Source: Choanephora cucurbitarum (Eukaryota; Mucoromycota; Mucoromycetes; Mucorales; Choanephoraceae). Taken from it: DNA of 64,000 nt. Position numbers and translations under genes: made by a program. The notes under the pieces were generated by a model that was not told the DNA's origin, searched no databases, and saw only the letters and a list, made by a program, of their open reading frames with translations. Of this stretch, positions 42,946-54,398 are shown piece after piece (position 1 is the stretch's first letter; every line of letters starts with the position of its first letter). Location of the stretch: NCBI GenBank assembly GCA_025331435.1, contig JAIWNI010000008.1:248001-312000 (forward strand), read 5' to 3'.

Positions 42946-45075
42946 ATGCCAGAAGAACCCATTCCGATTTGGGCAATAGCCATTATTGCTGTAGTTACTT
43001 TTACTGTCATCATTATACTTTTTATTCATATAAAGAAAAGGCGCAATAATAGACTGTCAGTCTATGCTCAAGCAGATGAAGAAGTACAAGAGAAGCGATC
43101 AGTATCTGAGGAGTCACTTCAAACACTAGTGACGCAAAAGCACAAGTCGTCCCTATCTTCAAAAAAGCAATCTATTGATCTGACAACCGTGCCAACACCA
43201 CCTTTGCCTGTGCTGACAAGAAAATTGACCAAGCATAACAATGAAGGACTGTCTGCTGTAAAAGATTGTCAAAGCACCCTGCCTGCATTTGCATTTTCTC
43301 AGCAAGGATTTTCAGATAAGACGGAAGTGAATGAGGTAGACTTAAACACAATCAAATCTACAGACGAGTTTGTGGCTATTGAACTTAATGATCCTACTGA
43401 GTCAACTAAAGCCAAATTATCGCTTGAAGCCTCAGTTATGCAAGAAGAATTAAAAGCAACTCGTTTTCCTATCGAAACAAATGCGAATTACATCAGCAGT
43501 CGATCTAATTCCATTGCACGCTCAGCATCTATAAAGCATCATCGACTCTCTGCTTCAGGCGATACAAGTGATGAGAAACGCAAAGTAAAATACGGAGCCC
43601 CACGCTTTCACAGTGTTCGTGGATTAAAGAGCAATGAGCATCTCACTATTACTTCAGGATCTATGCGTCGTTTTGTAAGGGAAAGTATTTTGGTGGACGA
43701 CAAAAAAGAGCTGCCTTTGCCTTCGACAGCTGCCATTGTATCGAATTCAAGCACTTCAAGAAAGCCTTCAACAAATACGAATATATTGGATATCGCTGGT
43801 TGGTGGGACACTTCAGATGCTGATACAAGTAATCTAAGTGACAATTCGCCCCTAAATATTATCAAGTCTAGTGAAGATAGTACCCTGATTCCGCAGTCTC
43901 CTCCTCAGTATCGCGCATCCCTTTCTAACTCTGTTTTCAACGGTACACTGACCAGATCGTCTGTACCTGACGCAGCGAATGCTCTGTCGCGCCAAAGTTC
44001 GACCAAGAAATCAGGGGCTTCAGGAACATTAGGAAAAAGCACTTTGAAGAGTATCACAACCAATGCAACACAAAATGTCAACCGCTCAATCAAATCTCTT
44101 TTTGACTCCTCCAGCAAGTCAACTAATGATGGCAGCCAAAAGATGGAAATCAATGACCTGCTCGTAGAAAACGTACAAGAAAGCTCTAAGACGCAGCAGA
44201 CCGATGATGCTGACCAAATGGCTGATGTCGCACGCAATAGCTATGGCCACAATTTACTTCAAGAAATGCCAGAATCTTCTGCTAAATACGCTCTCTCGGA
44301 TGAGGAAAATAAGAAAGCTTCTCGCCTGCTTGAGGACGATGCTTTTGTAAATAACAACTCAAGCGAAATCAATGATATTCGTTGCCTGCTACAACCTGCT
44401 TGGGATACCAAAGCAATTCAGAACAAGAACTCTGGCATTGAAATTACTTCTAATTCTCCTCAATCAGATTCAAATTCAAAAACGATACCTTCTATGTTGG
44501 AACAGCAGTCAGATACAAGGATGAAAAATGAGAAATGTATTTCAGAAAATCAAGAAGCCGCAAATTCTCTTTCGGTTCCGCCTTCTCATGCAAGTACTGA
44601 TTGCTTCAAAAATCCAACCCCCACACATCAACTTCAACAAACTATCTATAGAAATGACCGTACAAAGCCCCAAAAAAAGCATGAATCCTTCCGATTCTCT
44701 TCGACCTCTTCAGCGATTATAAGCGATAGCAACGTTTACTTCCCTTCACCGCAGCAGAGCAGTTTTGATAGCATTAGATATCAGAGTGAAAATAGCAGCA
44801 GTAACAATAGTACAGCTACTGCTGTACGTCTCAGCTACAGCATGACAAATCAAACGTGGAATGGACGTACCAACAAAAGCACACCAAGACCTTCTGTTAT
44901 GCAAATCGAACAACAATTAAAGGATGAACAAAGAAGCGAACGCGCTTATTACAGCACCATGCAAAAAGGACGAAAAGTGCGAGGAAGCATACCATGGCCT
45001 AATGTTAGACAAGACAAGACGCCTGCTCAAATTGAACGTGATAATTATTTGGAGGGAAAGTACTCAGAAGTGTAA
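42946..45075 (+). CDS. Single-pass membrane protein with long disordered cytoplasmic tail, unrecognised
   Basis: A 709-codon open frame. Residues about 7-28 (IWAIAIIAVVTFTVIIILFI) form one membrane segment followed at once by HIKKRRNNR, so the long tail should face the cytosol. The remaining about 670 residues are Ser/Thr/Asn-rich with no recognised domain and contain many SxS and basic-Ser clusters typical of phosphorylated scaffolds. The C-terminus has a compact block (RGSIPWPNVRQDKTPAQIE) that looks conserved. The codon ATG directly follows an AG acceptor-like site, so an upstream exon coding an extracellular part could exist; I did not find one. I do not recognise the family. Confidence 0.7.
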   Translation: MPEEPIPIWAIAIIAVVTFTVIIILFIHIKKRRNNRLSVYAQADEEVQEKRSVSEESLQTLVTQKHKSSLSSKKQSIDLTTVPTPPLPVLTRKLTKHNNEGLSAVKDCQSTLPAFAFSQQGFSDKTEVNEVDLNTIKSTDEFVAIELNDPTESTKAKLSLEASVMQEELKATRFPIETNANYISSRSNSIARSASIKHHRLSASGDTSDEKRKVKYGAPRFHSVRGLKSNEHLTITSGSMRRFVRESILVDDKKELPLPSTAAIVSNSSTSRKPSTNTNILDIAGWWDTSDADTSNLSDNSPLNIIKSSEDSTLIPQSPPQYRASLSNSVFNGTLTRSSVPDAANALSRQSSTKKSGASGTLGKSTLKSITTNATQNVNRSIKSLFDSSSKSTNDGSQKMEINDLLVENVQESSKTQQTDDADQMADVARNSYGHNLLQEMPESSAKYALSDEENKKASRLLEDDAFVNNNSSEINDIRCLLQPAWDTKAIQNKNSGIEITSNSPQSDSNSKTIPSMLEQQSDTRMKNEKCISENQEAANSLSVPPSHASTDCFKNPTPTHQLQQTIYRNDRTKPQKKHESFRFSSTSSAIISDSNVYFPSPQQSSFDSIRYQSENSSSNNSTATAVRLSYSMTNQTWNGRTNKSTPRPSVMQIEQQLKDEQRSERAYYSTMQKGRKVRGSIPWPNVRQDKTPAQIERDNYLEGKYSEV

Positions 45076-48000
45076 TTTTGATAATCATGCGATATACTTT
45101 CTATATGCAATAAAACATGGTTCCTCTTTGTAAAAAAAAAAAAAAAAGAATGATGCTTTTTCGCTTTTAGTGAGGAATGAAAAAAGATTAAAAAAAAAAG
45201 AAGCCCCTTATTAAATTGGTGATCATGTTTGTAACAATCTCAGTTGCCTCCGCTCCGGCTCTTGATGAGCTTTACTTGTTTCTTGTTACTGGATGACGTT
45301 CATTTGACAAAAAATGAGAGTTCTTTTATTGGGACAAGTTCAATAAAGTGGAGCCTATTGTATTAAAGTTTGTAATTTATAGGTTTCTAGCCGTTACGTG
45401 CTTAAAAATAGCTACAGGAATGGTCAAGAAACATATAGAGCATATCTTTGACACAACAACCGAATTCAGTATTGTTTTAAGAAGAAAATAAACTACGAAA
45501 CACTCCTTAGGAATTTAAAAACTTCTCATTTCCATGTATGCAATAAGCGTTGATTGTATGATGTATTGACCCAAGTTCTAAAAATTTCACTCCCAAAAGA
45601 TACACTCTTAGGGAAAAAAAGGGACAACTAAAATGCCTGCATATTCAATAACAATCATGCTCTCTATTTGTTAAGTACCATTTGCTTTGGCTATGCTAGA
45701 TTGCATTTTGATTTCTAGTGGCTACTCTGCTTTTGATAAAAAGCTAAATCTCGATTTGAACACATTATTTGATTGATGTGCTTCTGTATTCTAGTATATG
45801 AAAAATTCAATCACCTTGTAATGCTGCAGTGCAAATTAAGAGTGTGTGATTAAATAGAGATAAAGATCTGTAACAATATTGTTGGTTAGCGTTCCTGCTA
45901 TGATGCTTGACGCTCTTTTTATATGATAGTGATACATTTTCATTTTCATTTTCATTTACGTATGGCTTCTTTGAGACAAGATATCAAACTATTCTCTCTT
46001 CGTTCAGCATACAATTTTGCTTTATCTATTAAAGACCGTTCAACTAGCATTTGATTACTTTGTTTTTTTTTGTCATGTAAAATTATAACAAGAAGTTCGG
46101 GCTGCTTGAAGGATGACAAGTTCTCTATTTAAAGATATCTTTGATTTGATAGACAAACAAACAAATTGTGTGTTGCGAAAAAATTGCAGCAACTTTTCTT
46201 TTCTCTCCTTGTGACAATGACATCTTCAAGTCCTTTTTTCAAAATTGAATGACTGATTTATGACACCTATTGTAGTCTTTTCACACTAACATAAGAGGAA
46301 TAAGCATATGAAGAGAGCAAATGAAGGCTTCATAAGAATAAATCAAGGAGATAGAATATTGTTAATCAGAGACATGTTCTTTTTTCATGAGCACATCAAA
46401 TTCAAAAATGATATATATCGAAATCTCATTCTGTCATTCTGTGCCTCTAAAAAGGATGAGAAAAGGGAGAGAAATAAGAAAGGAACTTTACTTGGATTTG
46501 ATCTTAGAGCGCGAAATGTTCTTTTGTTGAGATTGTTTCTTTCTCCTTTTGCTACTTTTACGCTTTGCCGTATCCCAATCAATTACATTCAATGAAATGC
46601 AGCTTTTGAGGAGTGCACTCATTTTTTGTTAATTTGGGGCATACTGCTAGTGCCTATTGATCTTTTTATCTTTTTGCTACTTTAAAGCTTAAATTCCGTT
46701 TGCTATATTAGGTTGATTGTTTATTTTTTTGATATTAATAGATCGCCCATTTTTTTCCTGCAACAATCTTGAGGAACAAATGATATGTAATGAGTATCAA
46801 AATAGACTCAATTTTACGCAACAGGAATTTGCATTTCTCCTGTAATAGCAATTAACAGTGGCTATGCTTCCGATACGGAATCAGTACACAACATTGAATT
46901 ATACCATAGGGAGATAGACGAGCTTTATTAACACCAATTCTTGAGTGGAATTAGGCTGAGTGCTAAATTTTATGAAAGAGAGGTGTTGAACTATGCAACA
47001 GTAAGTTGGAATGAAGTTCATAGAAAAAACTAAATTCAAAAGTTTAAAAGAGAAGGACTTGGCAAAGTAACTAAAGACATTCTGTTTGTAGTTTCTACAG
47101 ATGATCAGTAATTGCTCTATCAGTAGCAAACAAACAAAAAAAGAACAAGTTTTGATGCAATCAGGAGTCATGAGAATGCGTTCCCTAGTCTCTTTCATTA
47201 TAAACTTTGGCCATTTTAGAGACATGTAATGTGTCATAATTCTGGTTTTCAAAAAAAAAATGAGACGCAAGCATGACTCTCATGTCTAGAAATGTTTGTG
47301 GTTACTGCTAAATCAACAAAGTTTCAACACCTTTCCTTATCAACAAAATAGAAGCCTAACTTGATACTAGTCATGTGTTATTCTTTTCCAGAACAAGCTG
47401 TGTGTACAAGCTAAAAGTGATCTCTTTGGGATCAGCCTTTTTCTCTATTTCAAACCTTGACGAAGACAAATACCTGCGTTGACTCAATTTTTTATAAGTA
47501 CACACTCACACTCACTTTTACAATTGCATTTACATTGTTCCGATGTGTATACTAGTTCCAACGAAACACAGATAAAACAACTGATAGAAACAAGCATAGC
47601 AACAGCCTCTTAGTTGCTTTTCAAGACAGGATTCTCGGCAACCAGCACTATTGCCCAACCAGTTTACTTTATGCAACTTCTTGTCTTCGCTTGGCTGAAG
47701 ACATGTTTACGTATGAATGTGTTGTGCCTAGATCCTTAAAAAGAAGAAAGGATCGGATAGGTTTGTACAGTCAACCAAAGAAAGTTTTGTGTGATTTCAA
47801 ATCTCGAAATATTTTTGATGAAGGTTCATCCTTTAAACATTGCTATACAAACTCTTTTTATTTCTAACAAGCAACAATAAAAAGAACGATTAAAATGTCT
47901 CGCTTAACTCCTGAAACAAGAAGTAAGATTGTTAACATAGTTATGATCGTTGAGAAGACCATGTCCGAATTTGAAATCACATAAAACTTTCTTTGGTTGA

Positions 48001-48614
48001 CTGTATATTCGTTTCAATACACTTGTTTATCTTGAATGATATGTTTCAACCTTTTGAAAAGCTACAAAATGGCAGCGAGCCATTTGATACTGATCAATGT
48101 AACTATACAGTCTGAATCTAGCAATGTTTTCATTGTTTCCTGTTGCTGATCAATTCTATAAAGTCTGGATGCGGATTAGTGCAAGTCCGCAATTCAAGTG
48201 ATTACTTTTAATCCTCAGATTTCATTGAGTTTCAAAATACAGATTGTGTGATGTTTCATTGCGCTAGGAACGTTTGAAAATTGTTTTTAACTTTGTCAGT
48301 TTGATAGTTCTCTTGATTGCAAATGGTATGTTAGCGACCAAATTATCTGACGCATAAATTGCTTCTAGATTCAATGCAGGCGAGAAAAATGAGACGCAAG
48401 AATAGAGAAGAGGAGATAGTATGTACTTTTCTCGGTACCTGACAACGTTAAATTTACAAAGCCCGACATGAATTTCAATTATTTTTTTGCTACTTTAACT
48501 TTACTTTTTTTCTGTAACTAATCTTTCTTTTTCTCTTTCTTTTTTTAAACTGGAGAATTGTAAATAAGCCTAAGAGCTAACCTATATTTTTTTTGTACAA
48601 ATAAGAGCGCAAAC
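45076..48614. other. Long intergenic region containing a deleted Tc1 copy
   Basis: A 3.5-kb AT-rich stretch. It holds the Tc1 deletion derivative at 47768-48003 and a short ATTTTC repeat at about 45935-45957. Open frames at 46308-46595 (+) and 46899-47270 (-) have no domains and are not called. The last 150 bases before 48615 are poly-T/pyrimidine-rich, as expected of the myosin leader. Confidence 0.5.
47768..48003 (+). mobile_element. Internally deleted Tc1 derivative (236 bp)
   Basis: Flanked by TA (47766-47767 and 48004-48005). The ends read CAGTCAACCAAAGAAAGTTT on both sides. The left part aligns with the full-length element from its TIR through the start of the transposase gene (ATGTCTCGCTT, then ACTCCTGAAACAAGAA), and the right part aligns from AACATAGTTATGATCGTTGA to the right TIR. 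About 1.1 kb, corresponding to roughly 25002-26099 of the complete copy, is missing. It retains both TIRs and is a candidate substrate for a transposase in trans. Several base differences from the complete copy show it is not its direct recent offspring. Confidence 0.88.
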
Positions 48615-51600
48615 ATGTCAAACAGTGCTCATCAAGCAGTAGAAGTTTACACTCAAGGCACAAAAGCTTGGTTTGCAGATGACAAAGAAGCCTGGGTGTC
48701 TACAACATGTGTCTCAAACACAGTAGCAGGTGATAGTGTCCGCATCGTGTTTCAAAGTGACCATGACGATCAAGTAAAGTATTTCGATATTATATGGTAG
48801 TTAGTATACTCTTACCTCTTACACTGGTTTTGTTTAAAACAAAGGAATATGTATTTGAATCGACGCTTACAGAAGTTGAAAAAAACGGAGGATCCGCACT
48901 TCCTCCTCTCCGTAACCCGCCCAAGATGGAATATACAGATGATTTGACCAACCTGAGTTACTTAAATGAGCCTGCAGGTAAGTCAATAAAGAATTCCATG
49001 AGTTGTTGCTAATGCATTTCTTGTTTAGTATTAAATACTATCCGCACACGTTATATGCAACGACTGATATATACCTATTCAGGTATTGTACTGATTGCTG
49101 TCAATCCTTTTGACCGCGTTGCACTATATGAACCTGATATTGTTCAGCAATACTCTGGCCGAAGAAGAGGTGAATTGGAGCCTCATTTGTTTGCCATTTC
49201 AGAAGATGCATATCGTTGTATGATTCGTGAACAAACAAACCAAACAATTGTAGTATCCGGAGAAAGTGGTGCTGGTAAGACTGTTAGTGCCAAATATATC
49301 ATGCGTTACTTTGCTACTGCAGATGACCAAGAATCCATGAGCAGAAAACAGAAATCAAGTAGTGGTGGCATGACAGAGGTAGAAGAGCAGATCCTAGCTA
49401 CAAATCCTATCATGGAAGCCTTTGGTAATGCAAAAACTACAAGAAACGATAACTCTTCTCGATTTGGTAAATATATTCAAATTGAATTCGATGATGCTGC
49501 CAATATTGTCGGTGCAAAAATCAGGACCTATTTATTGGAAAGATCACGTTTAATCTATCAGCCTGAGACAGAAAGAAACTATCATATTTTCTATCAGGTA
49601 ATTTACAGAAAAAGTTGAAAAGGTGGAAAGGAAGAAGCTGACTGAGGAGCTTTTATTTGAAAGCTTTGTGCAGGTATACCTCTCTCCGAAAAGAAAGAAT
49701 TTGAACTAGGTGACTACACTCAGTTCCATTATTTAAATCAAAGTGGAACTGGCATTATTCCGGGTGTGGACGATGCTTCCGAATTCGAAATAACACAGCG
49801 CGCTCTTTCAACTGTTGGTTTGTCTGTCCAGATTCAATGGAAAATCTTTCGTTTACTGGCTGCTCTGTTACACTTGGGTAACATCAAAATTACTGGCCGT
49901 GGCGATGCTATGTTATCTGAAGATGATCCAGCCTTACTGACTGCTACTCGACTATTGGGCATCAAGGCAACCGATTTTAGGAAATGGATCGTCCGCAAAC
50001 AAATCGTTACTCGTTCCGAAAAGATTGTTACCAACCTCAGTCCTGCTCAAGCACATGTTGTTAAAGACTCAGTGGCAAAATATGTTTATGCCAATCTGTT
50101 TGACTGGCTTGTAGCTGTGACAAACGAAAGTTTGTCATGTTCTGATGCCAATAGAGTGGCTAACTTTATCGGTGTACTTGATATTTATGGTTTTGAACAT
50201 TTCAAGAAGAACTCTTTTGAACAGTTCTGTATCAATTATGCAAATGAAAAGTTGCAACAACAGGTAAAACCAACGGAGGATCAGGATACTATTTCTTTAT
50301 TGGCTGACTTGTCTTTTCTCTCCCTTTTTTTTTCTTTTAGTTCAATCAACATGTTTTCAAACTAGAACAAGAGGAATATGTGCGTGAAAAGATCAATTGG
50401 ACATTTATTGAATTTAGTGATAATCAAAAATGTATTGAATTGATTGAAGCCAAACTTGGTATTCTATCGCTTTTAGATGAGGTAATGAAAAAATGTCAAG
50501 GGCTAGCTCAGACAAACTTACGCTCATTTTCTTTCAAAAAGGAATCACGTTTACCTTCAGGTTCAGACCAAGGATTTGTTCAAAAACTTTATACCAACTT
50601 TGATAATGCCAATTTCAAAAACTGTTTCAAGAAACCTCGATTTTCCAACAGTGCATTTACCATCGCTCATTATGCCTTGGATGTTCAATATGAATCAGAG
50701 AGCTTTATCGATAAAAACAAAGACACTGTACCTGATGAGCATCTCTCACTCTTGCAGGGTTCCGAGTTTGACTTTTTGGTAGAAGTGCTTGATACAGCCG
50801 CCGCCAGTAATCCTGCACCTGTTGTAAGTTAGAACGAGAAGAAACTTTTTTAGACAGATTTGCTAACAAAAGCATTGCGTTTATTAGGCTGAGACAAACA
50901 AACGTATGAGTATGATAGCCAAAAAGCCTACATTGGGTTCAATCTTCAAACTGTCACTTATCAACTTGATGGACACAATCGGAAGTACCAATGTGCATTA
51001 CATTCGTTGTATCAAACCTAATGAAGCCAAGATTGCTTGGGAGTTCGATCCTAATATGGTGCTTTCTCAATTACGTGCCTGTGGTGTTTTAGAGACTATT
51101 CGTATCAGTTGTGCGGGTTATCCTTCGCGTTGGACATTTGAAGAGTTTGCTGATCGTTACTTTGCTCTCGTCTCCTCAAAGCATTGGGATCCCAAAAACA
51201 AGCCTGATGTACGTGAGCTTTGTTCAGTTATTCTCGAAAACTCAATCAAGGATGAGGATAAATTCCAAGTGGGTACAACAAAGATTTTCTTCCGTGCAGG
51301 TCAATTAGCCTATCTTGAAAAACTGCGCTCAGATCGCTTCAACGAATGTGCTATCATGCTTCAAAAGAACATGAAGCGATTCATTTACCGTCAGCGTTAT
51401 GTACGTACCAAAGAGTTGGCTATCCAGATACAATGTGTTGCTCGTCGCAAAGTTGCTATTGCAAAGACTCAAACATTACGTGAGGATAAGGCTGCTATCG
51501 CTATTCAGAAGTATTGGCGTAGATACAAAGCTCGCAAGGAATTTATTCAAAAACAAGCATTTATTCTCAAGTTACAAACTGGTAAGTTTGAATCTATTGT

Positions 51601-53969
51601 CTCCTTTTTTTGGGTATTTATGTCTAATTTGCTTCTACTTTAGCTTGTCGATCCTGTCTAGCCAAACGAAACCATGTCGCTGTACGTGAAAACAACGCCG
51701 CTATTACCATCCAAAGATTAGTTCGTGGTTGGTTTGCTCGAAAAAGCTATAAGGCACAGCGTCATTTCATCATTCATATTCAGTCATGCATTCGTCGCAA
51801 CATCGCACGCAAGCAACTTTTCCATTTACGTTCTGAGGCACGCTCTGCCAGTCATTTCAAAGAAGTGTCTTATGCTCTTGAAAACAAGGTAGTCGAGTTA
51901 ACACAGACATTAACAGCCATCCGAGAAGAAAAGAAGAGTGCTCAAGACCGATCTGTTCAACTGGAGGCACAAATCAAGACATGGATGGACAAATTCGAAA
52001 AAATGGAGCGCCGCGCCAAATCATTAGATGAGCGGTTACAAGAACCTACTGTACCTCAAGAGCAATACGACACACTTCAGAATGAATTTAATACACTAAC
52101 AGCCGATCATCGTGCCACAGTAGATAAAGCAAAGAGTCAAGAAAAGGAAATCACTTTATTAAGGACTCAACTGGAGACTGAAAAGCAAGAGACATCCAGC
52201 TTGCGCAAACAATTGGAAGAGGCAGAAGAGCGATCCAAGAACGCAACTGATGAGTCAGAAGTGGCTGAATTGCGCAGTCAACTCTCTGCACTCAAAGTGC
52301 AGCTCTCTCAAGCACTCAACACGCCTCGTCGTCAACAGAACAACAATGGAGGATTGCGCGCTCTTTCACCAGCACCTGGCTTGCGCAACCTTTCTCCTTC
52401 ACCTAACCGCGCATTTGATGAGCGTCAACGTAGTCGATCACCTCATGGAGGCCTATACCCAACTTCAACACTTAGTTCTGAAATAACTCCTCAGCCACAA
52501 CAGCGCAAACCTCGACGCAACAGTGCTGCTGACATGGACAATCAACGAATGAAGAGCTCACTCGATGCTATCAGAAGCACCGAAAACCTGGGCAAGAATC
52601 CTCGCCCTACCTCTATCGATCACTTTGGTGCTTTGATGGGTGCTAAGACGTCAGGGGGCCTTACTGGTACTGTAGATGAAAACCCAGAAGATGAAATCCA
52701 TGCACTTTTGCGTAACGAAGAGTCCCTTCAGGAAGAAATCCTTCATGGACTCATCAAGTCTGTCAAAATGCCATTGCCTACTCTTCAGAATCCACCTTCG
52801 CAAAAGGAAATTCTATTTCCTTCTCATACCATCAGTATCTGTGTCAATGAAATGTGGCATTTGGGCTATCTTCAAGAATCTGAACAACTTTTGTTTGCTG
52901 TGATGGATACCATTCAGAAGCAATTCCTTAGCTTTACTGATGAGGATGCTGTTGTGCCTTGTACCTTTTGGTTGACTAATGTGCACGAATTGCTGTCTTT
53001 GATCTGTATTGCACATGTTGAATTTGAACAAGAAGTGTTTCAAGATAAACGTAAGGCTGTTAATCGTAATGACTTTAACAAGCTTATGGATACAATCAAG
53101 TTTGAAATGCAATGTTTGGAAGACAATATTTATCATGCCTGGATGAAGGAAATCAAGAAGCACCTGAGCAAGATGGTCATCCCAGCTGTTGTTGAAGGCC
53201 AGTCTTTACCTGGTTTTATCACAAGCGATAACGGCCGTTTCTTCAACAAGCTCTTGATTGGTTCTTCTCAACCTAGCTACTCTATGGATGACTTGCTCAA
53301 CTTCTTAAATAAGGTCTGGCGTACAATGAAGTGTTACTATATTGAACAATCTGTGGCAACACAGGCCTTGACTGAGCTTCTTAAGCTGATTGGTGTGACA
53401 GCCTTTAATGATTTGTTGATGCGAAAGAACTTTTGTTCATGGAAGCGTGCTATGCAGATTCAATATAACATTACGCGTATTGAAGAATGGTGTAAGAGCC
53501 ATGATATTCCCGAAGGAGCATTACAGCTCGAGCATCTAATGCAGACTACCAAGTTGCTTCAGTTTAAGAAGGCTACTCTAGAAGACATAGAGAACATCTA
53601 TGACGTATGCTGGATCCTGTCACCTACCCAGATCCAGAAGCTTATCTCACAATACTACACAGCTGACTATGAAAATCCCATTAAGCCTGAAATTCTAAAA
53701 GCGGTGGCCTCTCATGTAGTCAGTGGTGATAAAAGTGATGTGCTATTGTTAGATTCCGTCTCAATTGACAACACCTCAAATCCATTTGAGGTACCTATTC
53801 CAAGAAATACCCAACCTGAAATCTATCTGCCTTCGTGGGTAAGTCTCTCGATTGTTGATAACCAATACTTTACTAATACTTTACGAAGCTTAATTTGAAA
53901 CGACTTCGCCGTTTGATAGGATTAATACAGCAAAGCAATGCATCCTCACTTAAAGACCCTGTTGCTTAA
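48615..53969 (+). CDS. Class V myosin heavy chain
   Basis: Nine exons (48615-48773, 48845-48977, 49029-49597, 49664-50263, 50341-50481, 50542-50823, 50888-51581, 51644-53838, 53889-53969) give 1,617 residues in phase. The motor domain has the P-loop GESGAGKT, switch-1 NDNSSRFGK, switch-2 DIYGFEHF and YIRCIKPNE. About six IQ motifs follow (for example [14 protein letters not shown]), then a coiled coil (from about [16 protein letters not shown]), a Ser/Pro-rich linker and a C-terminal DIL cargo-binding domain ([32 protein letters not shown]). The last exon encodes [15 protein letters not shown]. Myosin V carries vesicles and organelles along actin to growing tips. The call is strong. Confidence 0.95.
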
Positions 53970-54398
53970 ACGTCATACCACATTTCTATGCGATATTAAT
54001 AGAAACCAAACAAAAAAGAAGAAGGGATTTTAAACCCTTTTTGTTCGTAATCTTAATATAGCTCAATACTAGTTGTAATAAAAAAAACTGACCATTTATT
54101 ATCAACTTCTTTGTCATCACAATATTTGTCTTGGCTATAGCAAAATCTGAAAAAAACCCAACCACTTAGCACGCACCACTCAATATTGTTCTTAATGAGG
54201 AAAGAGGTCAGAGAGTGAGAGGGTGGGTGGGGGAATCTTTTTAGCGTCTGAGTTTATTTGAGCTTTTAGTTAAAAGAAAGAAAAAAGGCCTCTTTTGTAC
54301 AAATTATCTTTTAACTGAGTTATTTTTTTTTTTGAATTTCTCAGGTCTTATTCATTTTTGGTTGCTGTGCTATTTTATCTCTATTTTAAATTCAAGCT
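53970..54398. other. Intergenic spacer between myosin V and Zn2Cys6 genes
   Basis: A 430-base spacer with a G-rich segment (GAGAGTGAGAGGGTGGGTGG) at about 54213 and poly-T before the next gene. No gene is supported. Confidence 0.45.

Noticed and set aside
46899..47270. 123-codon minus-strand open frame
   Set aside because: Hydrophobic, Cys/Phe-rich low-information sequence with no recognisable family; likely chance.
47257..48400. 14-base direct repeat AAATGAGACGCAAG flanking the deleted Tc1 region
   Set aside because: Too short and too far from the element edges to be a target duplication; probably coincidence.
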